Assembly: GCA_964653795.1 (NCBI GenBank)
Contig: CAZZHO010000017.1
Coordinates: 1 to 40,419 of the forward strand
Source: JAWPMT01 sp964653795
GTDB taxonomy: Bacteria > Bacteroidota > Bacteroidia > Cytophagales > Cyclobacteriaceae
Direction: 5' to 3'
DNA length: 40,419 nt
Translations under genes and position numbers: made by a program
Notes under the pieces: model-generated
Told to the model about the DNA's origin: nothing
What the model saw: only the letters and a program-made list of their open reading frames with translations
Database searches by the model: none
Part shown: positions 8,613 through 16,315 of the stretch, piece by piece
Position numbering within the stretch: the stretch's first letter is position 1
Layout: each line of letters starts with the position of its first letter

Positions 8613-9198
8613 ACTATTAGGATTTATCATTATGCTTCTAAGTGGTTCCGCGTTTCCTTATGAGGTCAAGGTTCATCAAAGTGAGGGATCAAATACTGTC
8701 CCTGCAAAGAATCTGCTACTTAAAAAGAATGAAGGAGTAGTGTACCATTGCTCAGAGCCTTTTTCAGGAATAAGTATCTCTTACTATCAAAACGGAATGA
8801 TAGCAGAAACCATAGAATATAAAGATGGCAAAAGGAATGGTGACAGGTCAAAGTGGTTTCCGGATGGTCAAATCAGCTTCCGGGCCTACTACAAAGACAA
8901 CATTTTGCATGGAACAACCAGAACATGGTGGAGAAATGGTCAGCTGAGGTCCGAATATCAATACCTGGAAGGCCAGGCTCATGGACTTCAAAGAGAGTGG
9001 TACGGAAGTGGAGATAAATTCAAAGAACGCCAACTGGTCGATGGTAAAGAAGCAGGCCTTCAGAGAGCATGGAGAAAGAATGGAAAGCTTTATGTGAACT
9101 ATGAAGCAAAGGCTGGAAGAATATTTGGGCTAAAGAGAGCAAGCCTTTGTCTGGAATTAACATCAGAAAAAATCAGCTCTCAACAAGAAGTAAATTAA
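8599..9198 (+). CDS. Secreted MORN-variant (YwqK-like) repeat protein
   Basis: This 199-residue protein has a signal peptide of about 20 residues. Five or six short repeats of the MORN-variant type follow, each with a Y/W-x-x-G-x-hydrophobic core: YYQNGMIAETIEYKDGKRNG, then WFPDGQISFRAYYKDNILHG, WWRNGQLRSEYQYLEGQAHG and WRKNGKLYVNYEAKAGRIFG. The fold is a row of beta hairpins. Automated pipelines often call such proteins YwqK-family antitoxins, but an exported protein in an envelope operon is unlikely to be an antitoxin. It starts 14 bases inside the YHYH gene, so the two are coupled. A related protein lies at 20202-20810. Confidence 0.82.
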   Translation: MQSIRLLGFIIMLLSGSAFPYEVKVHQSEGSNTVPAKNLLLKKNEGVVYHCSEPFSGISISYYQNGMIAETIEYKDGKRNGDRSKWFPDGQISFRAYYKDNILHGTTRTWWRNGQLRSEYQYLEGQAHGLQREWYGSGDKFKERQLVDGKEAGLQRAWRKNGKLYVNYEAKAGRIFGLKRASLCLELTSEKISSQQEVN

Positions 9199-9212
9199 AA
9201 TTTATAAGCATT

Positions 9213-9542
9213 ATGAAAAAAGTAATAATCCTATTAATCTTCTCCTCTCAGGCATTCATATCTGAAGCTCAGAGAACAAGGCCTGAAAGAGAACAGAGGC
9301 CCTCTCAAGAAGAAATGATTGAGAAAGCAACGAAAGAGTTAAGCCTGACAGATGAACAAATAGCTGAATGGAAAAAAATTCATGATAAGTATGCAGAAGC
9401 CATGAAAGCTTCCAGATCCCAAGCCAGAGAAACCAAAGAATCGATGGGAAAAGAACTTGAAGCCATACTCAATGAGGACCAACTGAAGAAGTTCAGGGAA
9501 ATGAGAGAAAAACGAAGACCAGGAGGTAGACGAGATAACTGA
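9213..9542 (+). CDS. Secreted Spy/CpxP-like protein
   Basis: Starting at ATG 9213, this 109-residue protein has a signal peptide (MKKVIILLIFSSQAFISEAQ). An Arg/Glu-rich region follows, then a helical hairpin with the family motif LSLTDEQIAEWKKIHDKYAE and a second copy, EAILNEDQLKKFREMREKRR. An upstream in-frame ATG at 9147 would put 22 residues in front of the signal peptide, so it is rejected. Proteins of this kind act as periplasmic chaperones or stress sensors. It is the last gene before the terminator at 9554. With the gene at 7273 the operon encodes one anchored and one soluble member of the same family, as in sensor-plus-effector pairs. Confidence 0.82.
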   Translation: MKKVIILLIFSSQAFISEAQRTRPEREQRPSQEEMIEKATKELSLTDEQIAEWKKIHDKYAEAMKASRSQARETKESMGKELEAILNEDQLKKFREMREKRRPGGRRDN

Positions 9543-9553
9543 TCTTTTAGTGG

Positions 9554-9584
9554 ACCCGGAATAGATAGTTCCGGGTTTCTTTTT
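9554..9584 (+). terminator. Rho-independent terminator of the ECF operon
   Basis: ACCCGGAA at 9554-9561 pairs with TTCCGGGT at 9569-9576 over a seven-base loop, followed by TTCTTTT. It lies 11 bases after the last stop. Confidence 0.85.
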
Positions 9585-10341
9585 ATAAAAACATCTTCAC
9601 AGCAGCTAACAGGACTGAAATGATCACGAAAACCTTAAAGGGTTTTTCAGGAATGTATTTTACAATGATCAACCCCAGTATCACGCTTATTGCCACTATC
9701 GGTGCCAGTATCAAATTGATCTTCAATGTATCGACGGTAATAGTTTCCCAGTAAAAAGCTTGCAGCGGCACTTTTATCACATTTACCCCCAGAAAAAACC
9801 AGGCTGCTGTACCAATGAAACTGTTTTTTGGTAGCTGCATTGCCAGAAGATAGATGGACAAAACCGGCCCGGCAGCATTTCCTACCATAGTCGTAAAACC
9901 TCCAAGTGCTCCCATGGTATGCGCAAAAACCGGAGTAGTAGGAATTGGCGATTTCCTAATAGCTCTCCAAACCATCACCACCACTCCGAGAACAATAACA
10001 GATCCCAATAGAACTCTGAACTGATTGTCGTTGATGGCTCCTCCCAAAACCAAAGCAAAAAACAGTCCCGCCATTGTACTGGGAGCCAACTTCAACAGCA
10101 GCTTAAAGTCTGCATGCCGATTATAGTAGATCACTCCAAAGGCATCACCGGCTATTAACAGAGGCAACACAAAGCCAGTCGAATCTCTTGCTCCCATCAT
10201 TGATGCTAACACAGGTATAGCTAATAAACCCAGGCCACTCAATCCAGCTTTCGCCAGACCAATACATACTGCTGAAAATACCAACCACCACCACTCCGAA
10301 ATAGTGAATTGACTATTTGTCCACTGTTGCAATAACTCCAT
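9583..10341 (-). CDS. TSUP-family (TauE/SafE) anion permease
   Basis: This 252-residue polytopic membrane protein has about eight hydrophobic segments. The two internally related halves have the family's Gly-rich starts: VCIGLAKAGLSGLGLLAIPV near residue 30, and GGFTTMVGNAAGPVLSIYLL near 148. TSUP proteins move small sulfur-containing or organic anions such as sulfite or sulfoacetate across the inner membrane; the substrate cannot be read here. It is a lone gene, convergent with the ECF operon and sharing the terminator region. It is divergent from the PadR gene, with 102 bases between them. Confidence 0.88.
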   Translation of the reverse strand: MELLQQWTNSQFTISEWWWLVFSAVCIGLAKAGLSGLGLLAIPVLASMMGARDSTGFVLPLLIAGDAFGVIYYNRHADFKLLLKLAPSTMAGLFFALVLGGAINDNQFRVLLGSVIVLGVVVMVWRAIRKSPIPTTPVFAHTMGALGGFTTMVGNAAGPVLSIYLLAMQLPKNSFIGTAAWFFLGVNVIKVPLQAFYWETITVDTLKINLILAPIVAISVILGLIIVKYIPEKPFKVFVIISVLLAAVKMFL

Positions 10342-10383
10342 TGAGCTGCAAAGATGTGTCTAATTCACTCGTCGCCTTTGATA

Positions 10384-10431
10384 TACTTAACAATTATGAA
10401 ACTAATATATTACATTCACGTTTGTTAAGTA
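10384..10431. promoter_or_regulatory. Long-spaced inverted repeat, putative PadR operator
   Basis: TACTTAACAA at 10384-10393 is repeated as its exact reverse complement TTGTTAAGTA at 10422-10431, with 28 bases between them. It ends 12 bases before the PadR start codon. The spacing suggests two half-sites on about the same DNA face or a looped operator rather than a hairpin. Autoregulation is inferred. Confidence 0.5.
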
Positions 10432-10443
10432 AATCATCTGAAA

Positions 10444-10776
10444 ATGAAAGAGCAATCATTAGGAGAATTTGAAGAGCTTGTATTATTGACAGTAGCGGTT
10501 CAGCATGACCAGGCATATGGTGTTTCTATTCACGAATTTCTATCCGAAGAAACCAAGAAGAAAATCAACATAAGCGCTATCCACGTCGCTTTAAAGCGCC
10601 TTGAGAAGAAAGGCTTCGTCGAATCGCGATATGGCGGTATCACGGAAGAGCGTGGAGGAAGGAGAAAGAAGTTTTATATCGTCACGTCATTGGGTAAAAA
10701 AGCACTGGACACCTCTCACGATTTGAGAACAGGTCTCTATCAAAGAATTCCTCAGCTATCATTTGCCGTCGCTTAA
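10444..10776 (+). CDS. PadR-family transcriptional regulator
   Basis: This 110-residue protein is built as a PadR winged helix: LGEFEELVLLTVAVQHDQAY, then GVSIHEFL, then the recognition-helix part ISAIHVALKRLEKKGFVESR. The wing contains EERGGRRKKFYIVTSLGKKAL. It has a short C-terminal dimer helix, so it is of the small subfamily. The permease gene starts six bases after the stop. PadR genes coupled to prefix-domain FtsX/MacB permeases are a recurring pair in Bacteroidota and Acidobacteriota. It probably represses the pair through the inverted repeat at 10384-10431. The effector is unknown. Confidence 0.92.
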   Translation: MKEQSLGEFEELVLLTVAVQHDQAYGVSIHEFLSEETKKKINISAIHVALKRLEKKGFVESRYGGITEERGGRRKKFYIVTSLGKKALDTSHDLRTGLYQRIPQLSFAVA

Positions 10777-10782
10777 GACTAA

Positions 10783-13413
10783 ATGTCAAATCAACCACCA
10801 AAATGGGCAGCCGGCTTTTTGCGCTGGTTTTGTAAGGAAGAGTTTCTGGATGAAATAGAAGGCGACCTCTTTGAAATGTATTTCAAGAGGACGGTCAAAT
10901 CTGCCTGGTTGGCAGACGCCTTCTTCATATGGAATGTAATTCGATCCTTCCGCCCGATCAACTTCAAAAGGACTCAACTCATAAATAATTGGACAATGAA
11001 CCTATTTAAAAACTACACCAAGATCTATTTCCGCAGATTCAGAAAAGAGGCCAGTCATTACTCGATTAACATTTTCGGTCTGGCTATGGGCTTTTGCATT
11101 CTCTTCCTGATTCTGATGTTTGTCTATGACGAACAGAATATTGATGGATTTCACAGCAAAAAAGATAGAATTTTTCAGGTAGTCAACATCTACAATGACG
11201 ATGAAGGGTCTTTCAAATTTGTTTCGTCTCCTGGCCCTCTAGCTGAGGCTATGAAGGCGGATTTTCCTGCCATCGAAGAGGTAGCGCATTTGACGTACAC
11301 AGGCTCACAAGTAATGGTCAAGGGTGATGTGAGAATTGCTGAAAGGGACTGGGCGGTAGGAACGGCCAGTATATTCAACATCCTCGATTTCGAAATCACA
11401 AAAGGAGACCCTCACAAAGACTTCAATGGGCAAGCAGGTGTGGTTATCACGGAAGACCTGGCCAAACGCCTATTCGGTCATACGGATGTTGTAGGAGAAG
11501 TACTGGACGAATCCAGATTCGGACCGGCAGAAGTATTGGCTACTATGAAAGAAATGCCGCAGAATTCCTCTTACCGATTTAGTACCATCTATATTGGAAA
11601 GTATGACCAGTGGCCCGAAAATTGGCAACGGTACATTGAACTCTGGAGAGGTCGATTTGCGCAGACCTGGGTATTACTTAAGGACGGAAAAAGTCCTGAG
11701 GATGTCCTGAGCTTGAAGGATGATTTCCTTGATAAACACGTTCCCGAAGATTTTCGAGAACATATCGACATTGACTTGATGAACATCAAGGATATCCACC
11801 TGGGATCGACTGGCATCGAAAGAGGTGGCATGAGCCCTACCTTGGCAACTCCTTACAGCGACAATCAATTCGTTTCAACAATACTATTACTTGGTTTTCT
11901 GGTAATATTCATCGCCGCCCTTAATTATATCAACTTGTCCTCGGTACAAGCGCTCAAAAGAACACTGGAGGCTAGTATGCGCAAAATCAATGGCGCCAAG
12001 AATCGCAACCTGGTTATTCAACTGTTTTATGAAACCTTCCTAACAGTTATCATCGCTTATGCACTAGCCATACTCCTGATCGCCATTCTCTTCCCCTATT
12101 TCCTGGTGATCGCTAATAAGAGCTTTGAGCTCAACCTACTCTTCAGCCTGGATATGATACCCTACCACATTAGCACGATCATGGTAATATGGGTGATTTC
12201 AGGAGTGGTGCCGGCGCTTTATTATTCGAAACTCAAGCGATCTCTGCTCATCACTAAAAACGCCTTCTCAGGGAAAGGAGATCTCTTGAGGAAAATTTTA
12301 GTGGGTATTCAATATGCCTTTTCAATTTTCCTCATCATTGGTTCGATCGTGATCTACAGACAATTGGATTACATCCAAAACAAAGACCTGGGTTTTAATA
12401 ATGAACAGCTCATAACCCTCGATATCAATTCAGGGACTGCTAGAAGAAGCTTCAAAGAGATTTTGCAAGGCTTAAAGAATAGCGCCAATGTGGTAAATGC
12501 TTCCACCTCTAGCCGAGTGCCAGGTGAATGGAAAAATATCCCTACCGCCAATCTCGCCAGTAATTTCTCAGAAGATCCTTTGGAGGTAAGCCACTATGGG
12601 GTTGACCACAACTGGTTAGATACATATGGCATGAAGCTACAACAGGGAGAGAACTTCTCCGGGAATGACAAAACAGACAGTTTAAGCATCTTAATCAACT
12701 CCAAGACAGTTGAGCTGATGGATTTAGAAGAGCCCATTGGCAAAAACCTCTGGGTCATGAACGGTAGAGATTCTGTTCGTATGAAGGTCATAGGCATCAT
12801 AGAAGATTTCCACTATGAATCCTTATACCAACCCATTGGGCCGGTGGTAGTAACGAACTGGAATAATCACATCATAGCCATCGACTACTTTACCATTCGA
12901 TATGCAGGTAACACGCAAGAAGTACTCAATCATATAGAGGAGGTAAACTTCACCTTTGACCCAGAGACTCCAGCGGACATCAATTTCCTTGAAGATCAAT
13001 GGAAGAGGTTCTATAAGTCAGAAGAAAGTAGGGCTACCATTATGCTGATCGCCTCGGTTATTTCCATTATCGTCTCCGCCTTCGGTCTATTTGGGTTGAT
13101 CAACTTTACTGTGGAGCAAAGGACCAAAGAGATCGGTATCAGAAAAGTGCTGGGTGCCAGCTTCAATAGCATCACTACTTTGGTCCTTCGGGAATACTTT
13201 ATACTATTGATCCTGGCTATAGTGGTGGCTATTCCAATATCATGGTGGCTGTTTGGAGATTGGCTGACAGACTTTGCCTATCGAATAAATCTCACACCTG
13301 ATTTGGCATTGGCAGCTTTCGGAATTGTCCTCATCATTTCGTTTACTACGGTGATATTGCGAATTTTCAGGATTGCCAGAGCCAACCCTGTTCAATCCAT
13401 CAGGTACGAATAA
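10783..13413 (+). CDS. FtsX/MacB-like ABC permease with PadR-associated prefix domain
   Basis: This 876-residue protein starts with a cytoplasmic prefix (about 1-65: PPKWAAGFLRWFCKEEFLDE, then IEGDLFEMYF) found in permeases linked to PadR. The first transmembrane helix is at about 90-112, followed by a large periplasmic MacB-like domain. A first FtsX core with three helices covers about 360-480. Then come another helix (about 505-525), a second periplasmic domain and a last FtsX core (about 750-870, with TKEIGIRKVLGAS). Such duplicated permeases work with a cytoplasmic ATPase and usually move or sense peptides, lipids or toxins rather than act as classic importers. No ATPase gene is next to it. 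It converges with the gene that ends at 13434. Confidence 0.9.
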   Translation: MSNQPPKWAAGFLRWFCKEEFLDEIEGDLFEMYFKRTVKSAWLADAFFIWNVIRSFRPINFKRTQLINNWTMNLFKNYTKIYFRRFRKEASHYSINIFGLAMGFCILFLILMFVYDEQNIDGFHSKKDRIFQVVNIYNDDEGSFKFVSSPGPLAEAMKADFPAIEEVAHLTYTGSQVMVKGDVRIAERDWAVGTASIFNILDFEITKGDPHKDFNGQAGVVITEDLAKRLFGHTDVVGEVLDESRFGPAEVLATMKEMPQNSSYRFSTIYIGKYDQWPENWQRYIELWRGRFAQTWVLLKDGKSPEDVLSLKDDFLDKHVPEDFREHIDIDLMNIKDIHLGSTGIERGGMSPTLATPYSDNQFVSTILLLGFLVIFIAALNYINLSSVQALKRTLEASMRKINGAKNRNLVIQLFYETFLTVIIAYALAILLIAILFPYFLVIANKSFELNLLFSLDMIPYHISTIMVIWVISGVVPALYYSKLKRSLLITKNAFSGKGDLLRKILVGIQYAFSIFLIIGSIVIYRQLDYIQNKDLGFNNEQLITLDINSGTARRSFKEILQGLKNSANVVNASTSSRVPGEWKNIPTANLASNFSEDPLEVSHYGVDHNWLDTYGMKLQQGENFSGNDKTDSLSILINSKTVELMDLEEPIGKNLWVMNGRDSVRMKVIGIIEDFHYESLYQPIGPVVVTNWNNHIIAIDYFTIRYAGNTQEVLNHIEEVNFTFDPETPADINFLEDQWKRFYKSEESRATIMLIASVISIIVSAFGLFGLINFTVEQRTKEIGIRKVLGASFNSITTLVLREYFILLILAIVVAIPISWWLFGDWLTDFAYRINLTPDLALAAFGIVLIISFTTVILRIFRIARANPVQSIRYE

Positions 13414-13424
13414 TAGAAGGTTAA

Positions 13425-13455
13425 AAAGGGGTACTAGTTCAACTCGTGCCCCTTT
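13425..13455. terminator. Possible shared hairpin between convergent genes
   Basis: AAAGGGG at 13425-13431 pairs with CCCCTTT at 13449-13455 across a 17-base loop that includes the end of the minus-strand gene. There is no clear T run on either side, so terminator activity is uncertain. Confidence 0.4.
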
Positions 13456-14063
13456 GCTGCCCAACTGCGGACCTTTTTCCGGAAAAGCTCATCAGCACCT
13501 TCCGTCCAATTATAATGGTCTCGGATGTACCTCATGGTATCCTTTTCTACTTGGGTATAGCTCTTACCATCTGAGATGGTAGCAAATATCTTCTCCGCAT
13601 CCTCCTTACTAATCCGGCCATCCCCCTTACCTTCTACTGACTCATCTGCCATCTTCAATGTTATGGCCTTGTAGCGCTTGCCATCAATTTGTTTGTAGTA
13701 GGAGATCTTCTTCTTTTCTAGCTCTCTACTGAGCTCTTCCAGCTCCCTCTCCTTCTCTGCAAGCTCTTGATCTTTGAGCTCAATCTGATTTTGAAGTTCA
13801 GCTACCTCCTTACTCTGATCCTTCGATTTAGTAGTAGTTTCTTTTTTTGGAGCTTTCGCTTTTTCAGCATTAGCAAGCTTCTGCTCCAAATCCTCCTTTT
13901 GTTCCTCCAGTTTCTCCACCTTTTGATTCAAAGCCTCAGATGCTTGATGGGCCTTAGTTGATTCAGAGGACACTCTAGACTTCCAATATCTATAAGTAAA
14001 ATAGACACCTATAAGGCACGAAACGATTAGCAGCGCTAATATTTCAAAGATTGCAGTTATCAT
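13434..14063 (-). CDS. Inner-membrane coiled-coil protein with EF-hand-like C-terminal domain
   Basis: This 209-residue protein has one N-terminal membrane span (about 4-24, IFEILALLIVSCLIGVYFTY). A long charged coiled coil follows (about 35-120, rich in Glu, Lys and Gln heptads). A compact C-terminal domain begins at about 123 (YYKQIDGKRYKAITLKMADE). That domain includes GKGDGRISKEDAEKIF, which resembles an EF-hand loop (D-G-x-I with a trailing acidic residue) but lacks acidic residues at the first ligand positions. It ends with YIRDHYNWTEGADE and a Trp-containing helix. I do not know a named family. Its start overlaps the OmpA-domain gene (ATGA), so the two are made together. Confidence 0.75.
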   Translation of the reverse strand: MITAIFEILALLIVSCLIGVYFTYRYWKSRVSSESTKAHQASEALNQKVEKLEEQKEDLEQKLANAEKAKAPKKETTTKSKDQSKEVAELQNQIELKDQELAEKERELEELSRELEKKKISYYKQIDGKRYKAITLKMADESVEGKGDGRISKEDAEKIFATISDGKSYTQVEKDTMRYIRDHYNWTEGADELFRKKVRSWAAKGHELN

Positions 14064-14617
14064 GGTTGATTTTGGAGGGTTACGGTTACACGGCGGTTTT
14101 TCATTCGGTTTGCTTCTGAGTTATTTGCAAATGCTGGGCTTGACTCACCATAGAATTTGACAATAACATTCTTCATCTCTGGCATATTTTGTCTGAAGTA
14201 TTCAGAGACCTTTTCAGCTCTCCTCTCAGATAAGTTACGATTGTATTCTTCACTGCCTAGGTCACAAGCGTATCCTTCAACTGTCATTTCAAGATCCAGC
14301 CTACCTAAATTCTTTATCTCGCCAAAAGCTTTCTCAACTTCAGGTGACAATTCATCTGAATTTAAATCGAACAGAAAGGTTTTTGAAATATTTACAGGTG
14401 GCAACGTAGGCTCCTCAACGCGCTCATCTCTAACCTCTTCGATCTCACCTTGGTCAACAATGGGTTCAACCGGCTTAGGGGTTTCTATATCGACTGCATG
14501 TGGTAACTCAACGGGAGTGGAATTCCCTAAATCCTTGATGTAATTCACATAGTACCAGGTACTAAAGGTGGCCCAAATAGAAAAAGCGACAGTTCCCCAA
14601 AGAATATTCTGGTTCAT
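14060..14617 (-). CDS. Inner-membrane-anchored OmpA/MotB-domain protein
   Basis: This 185-residue protein has an uncleaved-looking N-terminal membrane helix (about 6-27, LWGTVAFSIWATFSTWYYVN). A Pro/Glu-rich linker follows (about 35-78), then a C-terminal OmpA-like domain (about 82-183). The domain shows FDLNSDELSPE, the strand VEGYACDLGSEEYNRNLSER with the conserved N-x-x-L-S-x-x-R-A, and a terminal EANRMKNRRVTVTL. OmpA-like domains bind diaminopimelate-containing peptidoglycan from the periplasm. With its coupled coiled-coil partner it would link the inner membrane to the cell wall. A MotB-type role is not suggested, because no MotA/ExbB-like gene is adjacent. Confidence 0.85.
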   Translation of the reverse strand: MNQNILWGTVAFSIWATFSTWYYVNYIKDLGNSTPVELPHAVDIETPKPVEPIVDQGEIEEVRDERVEEPTLPPVNISKTFLFDLNSDELSPEVEKAFGEIKNLGRLDLEMTVEGYACDLGSEEYNRNLSERRAEKVSEYFRQNMPEMKNVIVKFYGESSPAFANNSEANRMKNRRVTVTLQNQP

Positions 14618-14699
14618 TCAAGGAATGTAAATAAATAGTCTGAAGATTCCTCCAAACACGAGAATCTTAACAGAAAGATGATAAAGCTCCTAATGAATA

Positions 14700-15527
14700 T
14701 TATTCATCCAGTAAACCGAAGACATCTTTTAATATGTCATTGATTCTTGCCAATGGATCAAGACGAATTTTCTCCTCTTCTTCTGCCACCTTCAAAAAAA
14801 GACCATCCAGCCCTTTGCCAGTAGCAAATTCTGAAAGATCAGTAGTTGGTAAAGCTGTCAAGCCACCAACATCCGCCAGGGTTTGACCATTCAATGGATT
14901 CACGGTTGTAGAAAGGATATCATTATAACCAGACACGAAATTATTGTACAGCGTCTCCACGGTCTGATCACCTATCGTCACACTAGATATAGCCGTATTG
15001 ATTTTAGGCTCGTAAGTCTCAAACAGTGCATCAAATGTGTTGTCTTTCAAGTAGGTAGTGGCAGCATCATTGACTCCTCCGAATAAGATATTATTCGCAT
15101 CCTGAATGGTGATACCTGTAATGGCATCGAAAAAAATTGGTGCAGCTTCACTTGCTGCACTTTCAGCAGCTCTATTAATTCCTGTAATTAGCTCATCCTC
15201 AACATCCGCCAGACTGCTGATTCCAAGTAAAGGAATGCCGGTATTGAAAATATCTTCTCCGGAAAAATTACCTACCAATAAATCAAAGTTTGTGGATTTG
15301 AAATTGTCTATCTGAGCTTGGATATCATCCGGTAAAAGAATTTTCACCGCAGCATCAGCAAGATAGCCGTCAGTCGCTGCCAGGCCGTCAGAAGCCACCT
15401 CTGTACCTACTCTTAACGCTTCTTTAAGTCCAGCAGCTATATCCGGACCTGAGTCTCCGTCTCCCTCCAATAACTCACAGGAAGAGAATGCAAAAAAGAT
15501 CGAAGCGAATAGTAGAAAATTCTTCAT
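14700..15527 (-). CDS. DUF4197-type lipoprotein
   Basis: This 275-residue protein has a short lipoprotein signal (FFAFSSC, Cys17 followed by ELLEGD). The body matches DUF4197 in layout: GLKEALRVGTEVASDGLAAT near the start, an Ala/Asp-rich helical body with AAPIFFDAITGITIQDANNI, and ATTYLKDNTFDALFETYEPK. It ends with GLDGLFLKVAEEEEKIRLDP. Family members are predicted periplasmic or outer-membrane lipoproteins of unknown function. It lies downstream of the CBS gene but after that gene's terminator, so it is probably transcribed on its own. Confidence 0.85.
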   Translation of the reverse strand: MKNFLLFASIFFAFSSCELLEGDGDSGPDIAAGLKEALRVGTEVASDGLAATDGYLADAAVKILLPDDIQAQIDNFKSTNFDLLVGNFSGEDIFNTGIPLLGISSLADVEDELITGINRAAESAASEAAPIFFDAITGITIQDANNILFGGVNDAATTYLKDNTFDALFETYEPKINTAISSVTIGDQTVETLYNNFVSGYNDILSTTVNPLNGQTLADVGGLTALPTTDLSEFATGKGLDGLFLKVAEEEEKIRLDPLARINDILKDVFGLLDE

Positions 15528-15563
15528 GACGATGGTTTTATAGCTTTTAACGCAAAATAAGAA

Positions 15564-15585
15564 AGCCTCATATCTCTATGAGGCT
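15564..15585 (-). terminator. Terminator of the CBS-pair gene
   Basis: AGCCTCATA at 15564-15572 and TATGAGGCT at 15577-15585 form a perfect nine-base stem with a four-base loop. Read on the minus strand it is followed by TTTCTTATTTT. It lies 33 bases after the CBS-gene stop. Confidence 0.85.
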
Positions 15586-15617
15586 AAAATGAAAATTATT
15601 AGTCACATTGGGGTTAA

Positions 15618-16073
15618 TCACCAGGTTGTTCCCTTAAGATCACGAGTGGCCTTCATAATATCTCTCCTACTCACCTGCCCTTTCAGTTTGCCATTTTCTA
15701 CGACAGGATATCTTCTGAAATTGTTACTTAAGAACATATTGGCCACCTCAGCTACATCTTTGTTGATATCTACTGTGGCTACGTTGACTGACATGTAGTC
15801 TTTCACTGTGCTCTTTTGATTTGGCTGATTATGATAGGCCCGGTCTACAATAATTTTCAGGCAGTCTTTTTCTGATAACATCCCTATTAACTCTCCTTTC
15901 TCATTGAGAACCGGTCCTCCGGAAATCTTTTTGTCAAGCATTATATCTATTGCCTCCACCACAGGTTGATCCGGGTCAAATGCTATCACATTTTTCGCCA
16001 TGTACTTTGAAACGTTCTCATACCCCTCCTCTTGCACGGCGACGCTTTCATCAGCTTTTCCTCTAAAATTCAT
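15618..16073 (-). CDS. CBS-domain-pair protein
   Basis: From ATG 16073 this is a protein of about 151 residues with two CBS units. The first starts VSKYMAKNVIAFDPDQPVVE and ends GELIGMLSEKDCLKIIVD. The second starts VKDYMSVNVATVDINKDVAE and ends GKLKGQVSRRDIMKATRDL. An in-frame ATG at 16139 would add 22 residues with no CBS homology, so the shorter form is preferred. Stand-alone CBS pairs bind adenosine nucleotides and act as cytoplasmic energy or redox sensors, often on a partner enzyme. No partner is evident here. It is divergent from rpoD and has its own terminator. Confidence 0.85.
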   Translation of the reverse strand: MNFRGKADESVAVQEEGYENVSKYMAKNVIAFDPDQPVVEAIDIMLDKKISGGPVLNEKGELIGMLSEKDCLKIIVDRAYHNQPNQKSTVKDYMSVNVATVDINKDVAEVANMFLSNNFRRYPVVENGKLKGQVSRRDIMKATRDLKGTTW

Positions 16074-16205
16074 GATATTATTTGGTTGAATTAAAAAATC
16101 AGTGTCTTGTAAAATACTGAAAATCATTGACATTGACAATCGGTAAACACTTCAATTAATCTCCGTACACCAAAACCAATCCTGCAAAAAAGCTGTTTAA
16201 CATAG

Positions 16206-16237
16206 GTTGGAAAGGAGTATCAGTTAAACTAACTTTG
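16206..16237 (+). promoter_or_regulatory. Bacteroidota-type promoter for rpoD
   Basis: GTTG at 16206-16209 and TAACTTTG at 16230-16237 are separated by 20 bases, matching the TTTG/TAnnTTTG pattern with one mismatch. It leaves a leader of roughly 70 bases before the ATG at 16316. Confidence 0.6.
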
Positions 16238-16315
16238 CTCTTTTTTCGGGGAATTTTTTCCATATCAGTTCGTTCCGAAAAGGAACTACAATTAAGTAAA
16301 AGCAAGTAATAACAT

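Noticed and set aside
8599..9198. Toxin-antitoxin system based on the YwqK-type repeats
   Set aside because: The protein is exported and no toxin-like small gene is coupled; all neighbours are envelope proteins.
9583..13413. PadR-permease cluster as a complete drug efflux system
   Set aside because: No ABC ATPase or membrane-fusion protein gene is adjacent, so only the permease and regulator can be claimed.
14157..14543. Plus-strand open frame of 128 residues inside the OmpA-domain gene
   Set aside because: It is a shadow of a gene with clear OmpA motifs, and the translation is Ser-rich without domains.
14693..14707. ATGAATA-T-TATTCAT palindrome at the end of the DUF4197 gene
   Set aside because: It is AT-rich and short, with no T run, and overlaps the stop codon. 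Chance is a sufficient explanation.
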